Assembly: GCA_005880915.1 (NCBI GenBank)
Contig: VBIW01000041.1
Coordinates: 1 to 64,000, forward strand
DNA from: Chloroflexota bacterium
GTDB taxonomy: Bacteria; Chloroflexota; Dormibacteria; Dormibacterales; Dormibacteraceae
Length of the DNA stretch: 64,000 nucleotides
Direction of reading: 5' to 3'
Part shown: one piece after another, positions 1-9,736 of the stretch
Numbering within the stretch: position 1 is the stretch's first letter
How the letters are laid out: each line of letters opens with the position of its first letter
Translations under genes and position numbers: made by a program
Notes under the pieces: generated by a model
Databases searched by the model: none
Told to the model about the DNA's origin: nothing
The model's input: only the letters and a program-made list of their open reading frames with translations

Positions 1-378
1 TCGACCATCGAGGTCGAAAGCGCACTGGTCAGCCACCCGGCGGTGGCGGAGGCGGCGGTGGCGGGCCGCAACGATGCGCAGACGGGCCAGGCAATCGTGG
101 CTTTCGTGACCTTGAAAGGCGGCAAGGAAGGCTCGCCCCAGATGCTGAAGGAGCTGCGCGACCACGTCGGCAAGGTGATCGGCAAGTTCGCCGCGCCGGC
201 CAACATCGTCTTCACTCCAGAGCTGCCGAAGACGCGCTCCGGCAAGATCATGCGCCGGCTGCTGCGGGACGTCTCGGAAAACCGCCCGCTGGGCGACACC
301 ACCACGCTCGCCGACCCCGCCGTCGTGGCCGAGCTGGCCCGCCGCGGCCGCGACGAAGCGTCGAAAGAGGAGTCGTAA
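1..378 (+). CDS. acs: Acetyl-CoA synthetase, C-terminal part (5' end outside window)
   Basis: The frame is open from base 1 to the TAA at 376-378, giving the last 125 codons of an AMP-forming acetyl-CoA synthetase (acetate + ATP + CoA to acetyl-CoA, cytosol). The visible part is the mobile C-terminal domain: a [16 protein letters not shown] start and the [16 protein letters not shown] motif. In the family, the lysine of SGK is catalytic and is the site of regulatory acetylation. About 30 residues follow that motif, as in full-length enzymes, so the 3' end is intact. The next gene begins 16 bases downstream on the same strand. Confidence 0.93.
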   Translation, partial: STIEVESALVSHPAVAEAAVAGRNDAQTGQAIVAFVTLKGGKEGSPQMLKELRDHVGKVIGKFAAPANIVFTPELPKTRSGKIMRRLLRDVSENRPLGDTTTLADPAVVAELARRGRDEASKEES

Positions 379-394
379 AGAGCAGACTTCGGCC

Positions 395-2941
395 GTGACG
401 CTCGAACCGGCCGTCGAAGCTCCTGCCCCCAAGCAGGAAGCTAGAGCCAGACCGTCGGCGGCACGTCCGGGGCGAGTCGCGTGGCGCCGGCGGCGTGGCC
501 GGCCATTGCTCAACCTCGCCTCGGCGCTCATCGTCACCGCGGCCGTCCTGTATGCAGCCTTCCTACCCGCCGGCCCGCTGCCCGCTCTCGGCCCTGCCTT
601 CAACCCCACCACCGGCGCGTGGACGATGGCGGCCGACGCGCAGGTGACCGACCGCATGCTGCGCCTCGCGGGCCTCCAGCAGCCGGTCCGAGTGGTGCTC
701 GAGTCGAACGGCACCGCACACGTTGCGGCGCAGACCGACCATGACCTGTTCCTGGCCACCGGCTACGTCCACGCGCGCTTCCGGCTCTTCCAGATGGACC
801 TCATGCGGCGCCAGGGCGAAGGCCGCCTTGCCGAGGTGTTCGGCAAGAAGGCAGTCGACACGGACCGATTCGAGCTACAGCTCGGCCTTTTGAGGACGGC
901 GCAGCTCGAGTGGAGCCAGCAACCGGCCGGCGATCCATCGCGCGAGGCGCTGGTCGCATACGCGCAGGGAGTGAACGACCGCATCGCCGAGGCGGAGTCC
1001 ACCCACCAGCTCGACGCGATGTTCACGCTCGTCGGCTATCAGCCGAAGCAGTGGACGCCGATCGACACACTCGTCATCAAAGGCGACATGACGCAGACGC
1101 TCAGCTTCGACGACACGCCGATCGTCGTCGCGCTGATCAACGGGTCACTCGGTGCAGACCTCGCCTCGGCATGGTTCCCTGTTCTGCCCCCTAACCACCA
1201 GTCGCCTTACGACCCGGGTCCATATCCCAAAGCGGCCACGGCGCCGATCGAGACGATGCGCGCCATCACCGACGCAGAGGCGCAGTCGGCTGAAGCCTTT
1301 TATCAAAGTCTGGAATCGCTGCCCAGTGGGTTGCTGAAAACGGAAGGCGCCAGCAACAACTGGGCCGTCGCACCTTCGAAGAGCGTGAGCGGTGGCGCGC
1401 TGCTTGCCGGAGACCCGCACCTTGACCTGACTTTGCCGTCGATCTGGTTTCAGCTGACCCAGGACTCGCCCGACTTCCACGTCGCCGGGGTCAGTATTCC
1501 GGGCACGCCAGGCGTGCTCATCGGGCATAACCAGCACATCGCGTGGAGCCTGACCGACGCGATGAACCAGCAGACTTTCTTCTATCTCGAGAAGCAGGAC
1601 GCCGCGCACCCCAACCAGTACTTCTGGAACGGCGCGTGGCAGGCCTATAAGAAGGTCGAGTACGACATCCCCGTCGCGGGCGGAGCGACCCAGCACATGA
1701 CGGTCAAGCTGAGCGTGCACGGGCCGGTGATCGCCGATCGAGGCTTGACCACCTCGGTGTGGTGGGGCGGCAACCTGCCGTCGCAGGACCTGGGGGTGCT
1801 GTTGCGCGTCAGCCAGGCGACCGATTGGAAGGAATTCCGCGACGCGCTGCGCGATTGGCACTCGCCGACGCACAACTTCGTCTACTCCGACGATCGCGGC
1901 AACATCGGGCTCATCTCGGCCGGCTACTTTCCGCAGATCGCGAAGGGCCAGCCCTCGCTGCCGATGCAGGGCACCGGTGAGTCCGACGTGACGGGCACGA
2001 TCCCTTTCGACGCCATCCCGCAGTCCTACGACCCGCCGAGCGGCTTCCTGTGGTCAGCCAATCAGTGGCAGGTCACGCCCGACTACCCCTACTACCTCGG
2101 CACGGCCAACTTCTACGACCCCGGCTATCGCGCCAACGAGATCCATCGCGTGCTCAGCGCGCCAGGCAAGCTCAGCGCCGCCGACATGATGGCGCTGCAA
2201 ACAGACACGCGCGACTTCCTGGCCTCGGAGATCGTGCCGGTGCTGCTCCTTGCCCTGTCCACCGAACAGCTGAGCCCCACCGAGTCGGCAGCGCGCGACC
2301 TGCTCGCCGGCTGGGACTACCGCATGGAAACGAACTCTGCCGCGGCGTCGGTCTGGTGGACATTCTGGCAGTCATACCTGGCGGAGACCTTCGACCCATG
2401 GTGGAAGTCGCGGTCGGTGAAAGTGAAGCGGGCGGACGTCAACGCGATGCTCGGCCAGGACCTCGAGTCCTGGACGCTGACCGACCCGGTCAACCAGGCG
2501 TTCAGCGCGCCCGGGGTCGGTTCCCGAAGCGCGGCGGAGGCACAGCGGGCTGCGTTTCACAAAGCGGTATCTACGCTGAAGAAATCCCTCGGCTCCAACG
2601 CCCGATCGTGGACCTGGGGCCGGATCCACACCCGCGAGCTGACCAACCTCGCCCTGGTCAGCGACCTGAGCTACGGCCCCCGGGCGGAGCGTGGTGACGG
2701 CAACACGCCACTCGCCGCGGGCGGCACCAACTCGACCGCTGGGCCGAGCTGGCGGATGGTCGTCGATTGGGGTGCGGGCTCTTTCCAGGGGATCTACCCG
2801 GGCGGACAGAGCGAAAACCCGGCCTCCGCCTGGTACACGAACCTGGTCGATACCTGGTGGGAGGGGCGCCTCGCCCCGATGCTCAGCGCGGACCAGGCGG
2901 CGTCCGCCAAGGCCGCGACGCGCTGGAGTCTCGAGCCGTGA
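395..2941 (+). CDS. Penicillin acylase family N-terminal-nucleophile hydrolase
   Basis: 848 residues, the usual size for a penicillin amidase-family precursor. An arginine-rich N-terminus and one hydrophobic segment (about 38-58) suggest a membrane anchor or signal. The alpha-chain region follows, then GASNNWAV with Ser320, which in this family becomes the N-terminal nucleophile of the beta chain after self-cleavage. The beta chain carries GDPHL and NLVDTWWEGRLAPM-like motifs typical of the group. The substrate (beta-lactam side chain, acyl-homoserine lactone or other amide) cannot be read from sequence. The GTG start has no obvious Shine-Dalgarno. The stop codon overlaps the GTG of the next small membrane gene (GTGA), so the two are probably translated together. 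Confidence 0.9.
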   Translation: MTLEPAVEAPAPKQEARARPSAARPGRVAWRRRRGRPLLNLASALIVTAAVLYAAFLPAGPLPALGPAFNPTTGAWTMAADAQVTDRMLRLAGLQQPVRVVLESNGTAHVAAQTDHDLFLATGYVHARFRLFQMDLMRRQGEGRLAEVFGKKAVDTDRFELQLGLLRTAQLEWSQQPAGDPSREALVAYAQGVNDRIAEAESTHQLDAMFTLVGYQPKQWTPIDTLVIKGDMTQTLSFDDTPIVVALINGSLGADLASAWFPVLPPNHQSPYDPGPYPKAATAPIETMRAITDAEAQSAEAFYQSLESLPSGLLKTEGASNNWAVAPSKSVSGGALLAGDPHLDLTLPSIWFQLTQDSPDFHVAGVSIPGTPGVLIGHNQHIAWSLTDAMNQQTFFYLEKQDAAHPNQYFWNGAWQAYKKVEYDIPVAGGATQHMTVKLSVHGPVIADRGLTTSVWWGGNLPSQDLGVLLRVSQATDWKEFRDALRDWHSPTHNFVYSDDRGNIGLISAGYFPQIAKGQPSLPMQGTGESDVTGTIPFDAIPQSYDPPSGFLWSANQWQVTPDYPYYLGTANFYDPGYRANEIHRVLSAPGKLSAADMMALQTDTRDFLASEIVPVLLLALSTEQLSPTESAARDLLAGWDYRMETNSAAASVWWTFWQSYLAETFDPWWKSRSVKVKRADVNAMLGQDLESWTLTDPVNQAFSAPGVGSRSAAEAQRAAFHKAVSTLKKSLGSNARSWTWGRIHTRELTNLALVSDLSYGPRAERGDGNTPLAAGGTNSTAGPSWRMVVDWGAGSFQGIYPGGQSENPASAWYTNLVDTWWEGRLAPMLSADQAASAKAATRWSLEP

Positions 2942-3294
2942 GGCTGTACGTTGCGCTGCTCCTCGCCGCCCTGCTCGCGCTGGCGGGCGTGCTGCTGGGC
3001 TGGTGGTGGGCGCCCTTTGTCACCGGGCTCGTCTTCAGCGCACAGGAGCGCCGGGCTCGAATCGCGGTGCCGGCCGGAGCCGCCATCGGCCTTTGCTCGT
3101 GGCTCATCCCCCTCGCCGTCGCGCACGAGCGTTACGGCCTCGGCGCGACCGCGCAGAGCCTGGCCGCCGTCATGGGCTTCGGCCACCAGGGCGCCATCCC
3201 GGTGGTGCTCACGCTGCTGGTGGGAACCCTGCTTGGCCTGGCGGGTGCCTGGCTGGCATCCGCGGTGCGCGGCGTGGTGCCCGCGACTCGTTGA
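2938..3294 (+). CDS. Small multi-spanning membrane protein
   Basis: 118 residues starting with the GTG that overlaps the penicillin acylase stop (GTGA). Three or four hydrophobic segments are visible (about 5-20, 24-34, 45-60 and 82-105) with short basic loops, so it is an inner-membrane protein of unknown function. Coupled translation suggests it is made with the upstream hydrolase, but nothing shows a physical partnership. An in-frame upstream start would lie inside the hydrolase gene and is unlikely. Confidence 0.7.
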   Translation: MRLYVALLLAALLALAGVLLGWWWAPFVTGLVFSAQERRARIAVPAGAAIGLCSWLIPLAVAHERYGLGATAQSLAAVMGFGHQGAIPVVLTLLVGTLLGLAGAWLASAVRGVVPATR

Positions 3295-3319
3295 CGGTTT
3301 CCTGACAGGGTGATAGCTT
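3291..3319 (+). promoter_or_regulatory. Sigma-70-like promoter of the APC permease gene
   Basis: TTGACG at 3291-3296, a 17-base spacer ending in TG plus one base (extended -10), and TAGCTT at 3314-3319. It lies 46 bases before the TTG start at 3366 and overlaps the stop of the preceding gene. Assigned from base pattern only. Confidence 0.45.
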
Positions 3320-3365
3320 TCGAGCCCAACTGAACAACCCGTTTCAGACTTTGGGGAGGGAAGCC

Positions 3366-4904
3366 TTGGAGGACCAGACACAACAGGCTGACGCCAGCGA
3401 CCTGGCGAAGTTCGGGTACAAGCAGGAGCTCCGGCGGGCCCTTGGCGTCTACTCGAGCTTTGCCGTTGCCTTTTCGTACATCTCTCCGTCGACAGGAATC
3501 TTCACCCTGTTCATCCTGGGCATCTCGCTCGCCGGCGGTTTCTTCTTCTGGAGCTGGCCCATCGTGGTCATCGGCCAGCTGATCATCGCGCTGAACTTCG
3601 CGGAGGTCAGCTCCCACTTCCCGGTCGCGGGGTCTGTGTACCAGTGGACCAAATACCTGTCGAACCGCACGTATTCATGGTTCACGGGTTGGATCTACCT
3701 GTTCGCGGGCATCCTGACCGTTGCTGCGGTGGTGTGGACCATCCCACAGGTGCTGATCCCGCTGCTGAACAACCTCGGCATCAACATCCCGAACACACCC
3801 GACGCAGAACGCAACGTTGCGTTTCTCATTCTGTTGAGCACGACCCTCCTAAGCATCTTTGGCGTCCGGCTCGTCGCGATCGTGAACAACACCGGCGTGG
3901 TGTTCGAGATCCTGGGCATGGTCGTGTTCGCGTTGATCCTCATCCTCTTCTATCACCGCCAGTCGGTCTCGGTATTCGCGGATACCAGCTATCTCGGCTC
4001 GGGTTTCGGCACCCAGGCTGGAACGTTCCTGGCCGCCATGTTCATGTCGCTGTTCGTGATCTACGGTTTCGACACCGCGAGCACGCTCGCGGAAGAGACG
4101 AAGAATCCTCGACGTGAAGCTCCTCGAGCGGTCATCGCTTCCGTCATCGGGGCGGCGATCATCGGAACGATCTTCCTTTTCGCCGTGATCATCGCGATTC
4201 CAGGCGACATGAGCAAGTTCGTCACCGACACCGGCGCCGGCAAGTATCCCTTTCCTCTGGTGACCATCATCCAGTCCAACTTCCCCGGCTGGGCGGCCAA
4301 CCTTTATCTGTTCGTCGTTTTCGCGGCGATCTATGTTTGCTGCCTGGCGATCCAGACCTCGACGATCCGCCTCGCATTCGGCATGGCGCGTGATGGCAAG
4401 CTTCCCTTGGGCCGTTACTTCAACAAGGTGCACCCCACGCTGCACACGCCGATCGGAACGTGCATCGTGATCGGAGTTCTTGCGGGTCTGCCGATGCTCT
4501 ACTACGCGGGAGCCGCGACCATCGCGATTGGGGCGACCGGCATGATCTACCTGTCGTACATACTCGGCAACGTCGCGATCCTCCTCGCACGTCTAAAGGG
4601 CTGGCCAAGGGAAAAGACACCATTCGCGCTTGGCCAGTGGGGCGTGATCGTCAACATCCTCGGCCTGGCCTGGGGCATCGCCATGGAGATCAACTTCCTG
4701 TGGCCGCGCAACGCGGCGGTCGGCGGCCAGAACCCGCCCCTGAGTGCGCTGCCCAACGTGACGATCAGTGGTTTCCTCGGCAACATCCCGATCTACGAAT
4801 TCACCCTTGGCGTGATCCTTCTCGTCGGCCTCGTCTACTGGGCGTTCGCCCAGCGCAAAGCTCCGGACACTTCGACGATGGCACCTGCACAAGCGCCCGC
4901 CTAG
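3366..4904 (+). CDS. APC-superfamily amino acid/polyamine permease
   Basis: Secondary transporter of the amino acid-polyamine-organocation family. The TTG at 3366 is chosen because GGGGAGGG (3353-3360) sits at Shine-Dalgarno distance; this gives 512 residues. About 12 membrane segments are visible, including SFAVAFSYISPSTGIF near the N-terminus (the family's unwound TM1) and FDTASTLAEETKNPRR in the middle, both typical of GABA, choline and polyamine-type permeases. The C-terminal tail is short and Ala/Pro-rich. As the first gene of the amine-utilisation block it probably brings in an amine or amino acid for the downstream dehydrogenases, but its substrate is inferred from context only. Confidence 0.88.
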   Translation: MEDQTQQADASDLAKFGYKQELRRALGVYSSFAVAFSYISPSTGIFTLFILGISLAGGFFFWSWPIVVIGQLIIALNFAEVSSHFPVAGSVYQWTKYLSNRTYSWFTGWIYLFAGILTVAAVVWTIPQVLIPLLNNLGINIPNTPDAERNVAFLILLSTTLLSIFGVRLVAIVNNTGVVFEILGMVVFALILILFYHRQSVSVFADTSYLGSGFGTQAGTFLAAMFMSLFVIYGFDTASTLAEETKNPRREAPRAVIASVIGAAIIGTIFLFAVIIAIPGDMSKFVTDTGAGKYPFPLVTIIQSNFPGWAANLYLFVVFAAIYVCCLAIQTSTIRLAFGMARDGKLPLGRYFNKVHPTLHTPIGTCIVIGVLAGLPMLYYAGAATIAIGATGMIYLSYILGNVAILLARLKGWPREKTPFALGQWGVIVNILGLAWGIAMEINFLWPRNAAVGGQNPPLSALPNVTISGFLGNIPIYEFTLGVILLVGLVYWAFAQRKAPDTSTMAPAQAPA

Positions 4905-4925
4905 CGACCGTTTGAAGAGTCACGG

Positions 4926-4961
4926 CACCTCCCCATTCGTGGGGAGGTGGCCTGAAAGGCC
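4926..4961. repeat. GGGGAGG palindromic repeat, intergenic copy
   Basis: Perfect 9-base arms CACCTCCCC (4926-4934) and GGGGAGGTG (4941-4949) around ATTCGT, followed by a second small hairpin GGCC-TGAAA-GGCC (4949-4961). The same two-part element, with CCTCCCCATTC and GGGAGGTGGC, recurs at 46191-46230, and an inverted relative lies at 8388-8409. It lies between two co-oriented genes and could act on mRNA stability or attenuation. Confidence 0.75.
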
Positions 4962-4970
4962 GGAGCGGCT

Positions 4971-7388
4971 GTGAGAACACACGCCCAAGCGGTGGTGATC
5001 GGCGGAGGCGTCGGCGGCGCGTCCATCCTCTACTGGCTCACGCGCCTGGGCTGGACCGACTGCGTCCTGGTGGAGCGAGCCCGCGTCACGAGCGGCTCAA
5101 CCTTCCACTCCGCGGGCCTGGTCGGCCAGCTGCGCGGCTCGCTGAGCCTGACCCAGATGATGATGAACTCGGTCGACCTGTATCGAAATCTCAAATCCGA
5201 GGTTGGTCTCGAGACCGGGTGGCACGAGGTCGGCTCGCTCCGCCTGGGCTCGAGCCAGGAACGCATGGAAGAGCTGACACGCCAGGCGGCGTGGGCCAAG
5301 ACGTTCGGCCTGCCCCTCGAGCTGGTGTCAGCGGAAGACGCGCAGCGCATGTTTCCGCCGATGACCACGGAAGGCGTGCTCGGCGCCGCGTACCTGCCGA
5401 CCGACGGTTACATCGACCCCAGCCAGCTGACATTCGCGCTCATCTACGGCGCACGCCGCCTAGGCGCGGAGATCAACGAAGACACGCGCGTGACAGGCAT
5501 CGAGGTGACCGACGGTCGCGTACGTCGCGTGGTCACCGACCGAGGCGACATCGCCACCGAGCTGGTGATCGATGCGGGCGGCATGTTCGCGCCGGAGATC
5601 GGCCGCATGGCCGGGGTCAACGTGCCGCTGGTCCCGTTCGCCCACGAGTACCTGATCACAAGGCCGTCCGGCCTTCCGCTCGACATGCCGACGATGCGCG
5701 ACCCTTCGCTGCTCGTCTACTACCGTCCGGAATCTGGCGGTTTGATCATGGGCGGCTACGAGCGCGAGCCCGCGCCGTGGGGTCTCGAGGGCATCCCCGC
5801 TGACTTCAACGGCCGCCTGCTCGAGCCGGACTGGGACCGCTTCGAGCCGCTGATGACCAACGCCATCGTGCGAACGCCTTCCTTGAAAGACGCGGAGGTC
5901 GTGCGCCTGGTCAACGGCCCGGAGGCCTTCACCCCGGACGGGGAGTTCATCCTCGGGCCGAGCGAGGTCCGCGGGTTCTGGGTGGCCGCCGGCTTCTGCG
6001 CCCACGGACTCGCCGGCGCGGGCGGCATGGGGCGCCTGGTCGCCGAGTGGATCATCGACGGCCGGCCGGGCCTCGACGCCTGGGAGATGGATTCACGCCG
6101 CTTCGGCCGCCACTACACGAGCCGCGAGTACACGCTGGCGAGAACGCGCGAGGTCTATTCGACCTATTACGACGTCAAGTACCCCGGGCACGAGCGAAGC
6201 GCCGGGCGTCCCCTCCGCCTCTCGCCCATCTATTCCCGGCTGGCCGAGCTGGGTGCGGCATTCGGCGAGAAGTCCGGCTGGGAGCGCGTCAACTGGTTCG
6301 AGCCGAACGGGACACGAGCCGACCAGTCACTGCGCCCGCATGGCTGGGCCGGCCGTCTGTGGTCGCCCGCCATCGGAGTCGAGCACGCTGCCTGCCGCGA
6401 CACGGCCGCCGTCTTCGACTTCACATCGTTCGCGAAGATCGAAGTGAGAGGCCGCGGCGCCGCGGAGTTTCTCGAGCGCCTCGCCGACAACCGCGTCGCA
6501 CGAGCCGTCGGCGGCCTCACCTACACCCAGATGCTGAACGAGGGCGGCGGCATCGAGTGCGACTTCACGATCACACGCCTGGGCGAGCGGCGCTTTCGCG
6601 TGATCACAGGAACGGCGTTCGGCATGCACGATCTGTCGTGGATTCGCGACCACGCGCCCGCAGACGGCTCAGTCGAGGTCGAAGACGTGACCTCCGCTTA
6701 CGCGTGCGTCGGTTTGTGGGGACCGGCGGCGCGCGCGATCCTGCAGCGCCTGACTCCGGCCGACACCAGCAACCAGGCTTTCCCATTCATGACGGCGCGC
6801 GAGATCGCGGTCGGGTCGATCCCGTGCCTCGCCCTGCGCGTGACGTATGTCGGCGAGCTGGGCTGGGAGCTGTACTGTCCGAGCGAGTTTGGGTTGCGGC
6901 TCTGGGACACGGTCTGGGAAGCCGGAGGCGAGCACGGGCTCGTGGCAGGCGGGTATAAAGCGGTCGACTCGCTGCGGCTCGAGAAGGGCTACCGCGTCTG
7001 GGGCGCCGACATCGGGCCGGACGTGAATCCGTACCAGGCGGGCCTGGGCTTCAGCGTCAAGCTCGACAAGGGCGACTTCATCGGCCGCGAGGCACTGCTG
7101 AAGCAGCGCGACTCGCCCGCGGAGACAAAGCTCGCCTGCCTCGTGCTCGATGATCCGCGCTCGATCGCGCTCGGCTCGGAGCCGGTCCGGATCGACGGAG
7201 AGGTCGCGGGCCGCGTGACCAGCGGAGGCTACGGCTACACGGTCGCCCAGTCGATCGCATACGCCTACATCCCGGTCGCATGCCCGGTCGGCACCGCCGT
7301 CGAAGTTGACATCTTCGGCAGTTGGATCGCCGGCCGTGTGGCGAAAGAACCGCTCTACGACCCGACCGGCTCTCGAGTCAGAAGCTGA
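4971..7388 (+). CDS. GcvT-family FAD-dependent oxidoreductase (dimethylglycine/sarcosine dehydrogenase-like)
   Basis: 805 residues in two halves. The N-terminal DAO domain has the FAD-binding GGGVGG (residues 11-16) and SGSTFHSAGL, whose His46 aligns with the histidine that carries covalent flavin in dimethylglycine dehydrogenase. The C-terminal half (about 430-805) is an aminomethyltransferase (GcvT) fold ending in its beta-barrel domain. Family members oxidatively remove N-methyl groups and pass the one-carbon unit to tetrahydrofolate. The GTG start follows CCGGAG. It stands between an APC permease and polyamine genes, so the likely substrate is an N-methylated amine or amino acid; which one is not visible. 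Confidence 0.88.
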   Translation: MRTHAQAVVIGGGVGGASILYWLTRLGWTDCVLVERARVTSGSTFHSAGLVGQLRGSLSLTQMMMNSVDLYRNLKSEVGLETGWHEVGSLRLGSSQERMEELTRQAAWAKTFGLPLELVSAEDAQRMFPPMTTEGVLGAAYLPTDGYIDPSQLTFALIYGARRLGAEINEDTRVTGIEVTDGRVRRVVTDRGDIATELVIDAGGMFAPEIGRMAGVNVPLVPFAHEYLITRPSGLPLDMPTMRDPSLLVYYRPESGGLIMGGYEREPAPWGLEGIPADFNGRLLEPDWDRFEPLMTNAIVRTPSLKDAEVVRLVNGPEAFTPDGEFILGPSEVRGFWVAAGFCAHGLAGAGGMGRLVAEWIIDGRPGLDAWEMDSRRFGRHYTSREYTLARTREVYSTYYDVKYPGHERSAGRPLRLSPIYSRLAELGAAFGEKSGWERVNWFEPNGTRADQSLRPHGWAGRLWSPAIGVEHAACRDTAAVFDFTSFAKIEVRGRGAAEFLERLADNRVARAVGGLTYTQMLNEGGGIECDFTITRLGERRFRVITGTAFGMHDLSWIRDHAPADGSVEVEDVTSAYACVGLWGPAARAILQRLTPADTSNQAFPFMTAREIAVGSIPCLALRVTYVGELGWELYCPSEFGLRLWDTVWEAGGEHGLVAGGYKAVDSLRLEKGYRVWGADIGPDVNPYQAGLGFSVKLDKGDFIGREALLKQRDSPAETKLACLVLDDPRSIALGSEPVRIDGEVAGRVTSGGYGYTVAQSIAYAYIPVACPVGTAVEVDIFGSWIAGRVAKEPLYDPTGSRVRS

Positions 7389-7400
7389 CCGAGCTATCGC

Positions 7401-7472
7401 ATTCCGCTCCGTTGTATCCAACGGTGTGCTTCAGTGCGCCGGGATTACGCCTCGCTGGATCCAACGGTGCGG
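7401..7472 (-). repeat. Tandem pair of 42/43-bp-period palindromic repeats, copy 1
   Basis: Two units of about 29 bases (7401-7429 and 7444-7472) spaced 43 bases apart. On the minus strand each reads approximately CGCACCGTTGGATCCAGCG followed by AGGCG-AAT. The core (CCGTTG-TATC-CAACGG) is self-complementary. The pair sits between the convergent ends of the GcvT-FAD gene and the kinase gene and supplies the last codons of the kinase. Similar pairs occur at 24603 and 58719. Confidence 0.75.
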
Positions 7473-8380
7473 AAGTAACGCTCGAACGACGAGTCGGCGG
7501 CTGTCGCCTCCAGGCGGGCGAAGTGCTTCGCCGCGTACTCGACGAAGCCGAATTCCAGCTCCGAGATTCCGCTCTGCAAAATGCCCCACATCGCCTCCCT
7601 GAAATCGGACATGAACCGCATCAACCGCAGAGTCGCGAGGTCCCGTTCACGGACCTCATCGAAATAGGCGTGCAGCAGCTGACTATCGTCGTCGACTCCG
7701 AACTCGTGGTTGACAGAAAAGTTCGCCAGGTCGAAGAACCGGTCCCCCATGCCCGCGTACTCCCAGTCGACGATGCGAATCTGGCCGTCATCGAGGAAGT
7801 TCGCGTTTAGGAGGTCGTTGTGGCACGGCACACCTGGGTTCACGCCCCGCGCGGTGCGGATCCTCTCCGCGATCGCGCGTGCCCGGCGGAATTCGCTCGG
7901 CATCTCGACCCCGTGCGCTTCGGCAGTTGCGCGATAGGCATCAACCACCGCCCATGCATTGAAACGTCCCGGTATCGGGGGTCCGTCGTGGAAGGCCCGC
8001 ATAGCGAATGCAACTCTCGTCAGCATTGATGGGCTGCGCATCTCAGCCGGCGTGATTGGCCGGCCTTCGATGAACCGCGCAACCAGCCAGCCTTCCTCGG
8101 GCACGAACGCCACCACCTCCGGACCGATGCCGACCTCGAAGGCGCGCCTCCCTGCCTCGTACTCGACTTCGCGGTCGATGCCGAGCAGCTCGGTCTTGGC
8201 GCTGCCCATCCGGAGCACAAAAACGCCGTCTCCAACGTCGACCTTGAAGTTGTGATTGGTGATCCCGCCGCCCAGCTCCGTGATCCTGGCCGGCCGGTCA
8301 GGCCAGAGGCGATCCACTGCTGCGCGAGCCGCGTCCACGGGCCCGGATCGTATCTGCTTGAATGGCCGCGTGGGCCCCAC
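7445..8380 (-). CDS. Choline/ethanolamine kinase-like phosphotransferase (APH fold)
   Basis: 311 residues of the aminoglycoside phosphotransferase / choline kinase fold. Visible: the nucleotide-binding start GGGITNHNFKVDV (about 37-49), the catalytic loop HNDLLNANF with Asp189, and the metal-binding IVDWEYAG with Asp205. The family phosphorylates small amino-alcohols or sugars. Its divergent position beside gabT and the amine genes suggests an amine or amino-alcohol substrate, but this is inference. GTG is used as start; in-frame GTG codons about 15-20 codons later are alternatives. The last codons are encoded by a dispersed repeat, so the C-terminus may be repeat-extended. Confidence 0.8.
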   Translation of the reverse strand: MGPTRPFKQIRSGPVDAARAAVDRLWPDRPARITELGGGITNHNFKVDVGDGVFVLRMGSAKTELLGIDREVEYEAGRRAFEVGIGPEVVAFVPEEGWLVARFIEGRPITPAEMRSPSMLTRVAFAMRAFHDGPPIPGRFNAWAVVDAYRATAEAHGVEMPSEFRRARAIAERIRTARGVNPGVPCHNDLLNANFLDDGQIRIVDWEYAGMGDRFFDLANFSVNHEFGVDDDSQLLHAYFDEVRERDLATLRLMRFMSDFREAMWGILQSGISELEFGFVEYAAKHFARLEATAADSSFERYFRTVGSSEA

Positions 8381-8387
8381 CCCTGCC

Positions 8388-8409
8388 CCCTCTCCATGAA
8401 TGGGGAGGG
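8388..8409. repeat. GGGGAGG palindromic repeat, inverted copy
   Basis: CCCTCTCC (8388-8395), ATGAAT, GGGGAGGG (8402-8409), with one mismatch between the arms. On the opposite strand it reads CCCTCCCCATTCAT, matching the elements at 4926 and 46191. It lies in the divergent gap between the kinase-like gene and gabT, and its GGGGAGGG may double as a distant ribosome-binding site for gabT. Confidence 0.6.
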
Positions 8410-8423
8410 CTTTTGAGTAGCGA

Positions 8424-9719
8424 ATGACAGTTCACCATTCCTCTACTGAGGCCGAGCTGGCGGAGCTTCGCTCCCGGTACGTGCCGCGCGGCATCACGAG
8501 TGCGCACCCGGTCACCGTCGACCGCGCCAAGGGTTCCGAGCTCTGGGACGTGAGCGGCAAGCGCTACGTCGACTTCGCGGGTGGGATCGGCGTGATGAAC
8601 GTCGGCCATGCCCATCCGCGGGTGATGAAGGCCGTGCAGGAGCAGCTGGAGCGCGCAACCCACACCTCTTTCCAGGTAGTCCACTACGAGTCCTACCTCA
8701 GGCTCGCCGAGCGCCTATGCGAGGTCGCCCCGATCGACGGCGCAAAAAAGGCGATCTTCTTCTCCACCGGCGCGGAGGCGATCGAGAACGCTGTCAAGAT
8801 CGCGCGCGCCGCAACCCGTCGGCCCGCGGTGATCAGCTTCAGGGGCGGTTTCCACGGCCGGACCCTGCTCGCCCTCAGCCTGACCGGCAGCGTCCAGCCC
8901 TACAAGCAGGACTTCGGCCCTTACGCGGCCGAGATCTACCAGACTCCATTTCCCTACGCCTACCGCGGTTGGACCACCGAAACCGCACTCGCCGACCTGA
9001 ACAACCTCCTCGAGTCGGCGGTGAGCCCAGATCGCGTCGCCGCGATCGTCATCGAGCCCGTCCTGGGCGAGGGCGGATTCGTGCCCGCACCGCTCGACTT
9101 CCTGCGCAAGCTGCGTGAGCTGACGGAGCGCCACGGCATCCTGCTCATCGCGGACGAGATCCAGACCGGGTTCGGTCGCACTGGCAAGTTCTTCGCCATC
9201 GAGCACTCAGGTGTGCAGCCCGACCTCATCACGGTGGCGAAGAGCCTCGCCGCGGGCTTCCCACTTTCCGGCGTCGTCGGCCGCGCGCAGGTGATGGACG
9301 CGCCTGGCCCCGGGGGGCTCGGCGGCACCTACGGCGGCAACCCTGTCGCATGCGCTGCAGGACTCGCGGTGATGGACATCATGCGCGACGAGAAGCTGTC
9401 TGAGCGCGCGGCGCGAATTGGCTCGGTCGTCGAGGAGCGCATGCAGAGCTGGGCCGCCGAGCACAGCCTCATAGGCGACGTTCGCGTGATGGGCGCGATG
9501 GCCGGCATGGAGCTCGTCCGCGATCGCAAGACGAAGGAGCCGGCCGACAAAGAGACGGCGAAGGTCCTGGCCGTCGGGCGTGAAAAGGGTTTGATCATCC
9601 TGCGCGCCGGTACGCATCACAACGTCGTTCGCACATTGATGCCGCTCACCATTCCCGATGAGCAGCTGGAAGAAGGGCTCGACATACTCGGCGCGGCACT
9701 CGGAGAAGTCGCCGGGTAG
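8424..9719 (+). CDS. gabT: 4-aminobutyrate aminotransferase (class III, PLP)
   Basis: 431 residues; a PLP enzyme moving the amino group of GABA to 2-oxoglutarate to give succinate semialdehyde. Family marks are clear: [23 protein letters not shown], the substrate and cofactor segment [26 protein letters not shown], and Lys273 in [13 protein letters not shown] as the PLP lysine, then [14 protein letters not shown]. These closely match GabT rather than ornithine or DAPA aminotransferases. It is followed 17 bases later by an aminoaldehyde dehydrogenase, which fits a putrescine-to-GABA-to-succinate route. A second class III aminotransferase lies at 42.8 kb. Confidence 0.88.
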   Translation: MTVHHSSTEAELAELRSRYVPRGITSAHPVTVDRAKGSELWDVSGKRYVDFAGGIGVMNVGHAHPRVMKAVQEQLERATHTSFQVVHYESYLRLAERLCEVAPIDGAKKAIFFSTGAEAIENAVKIARAATRRPAVISFRGGFHGRTLLALSLTGSVQPYKQDFGPYAAEIYQTPFPYAYRGWTTETALADLNNLLESAVSPDRVAAIVIEPVLGEGGFVPAPLDFLRKLRELTERHGILLIADEIQTGFGRTGKFFAIEHSGVQPDLITVAKSLAAGFPLSGVVGRAQVMDAPGPGGLGGTYGGNPVACAAGLAVMDIMRDEKLSERAARIGSVVEERMQSWAAEHSLIGDVRVMGAMAGMELVRDRKTKEPADKETAKVLAVGREKGLIILRAGTHHNVVRTLMPLTIPDEQLEEGLDILGAALGEVAG

Positions 9720-9736
9720 CGAGGGAGGCAAGACCA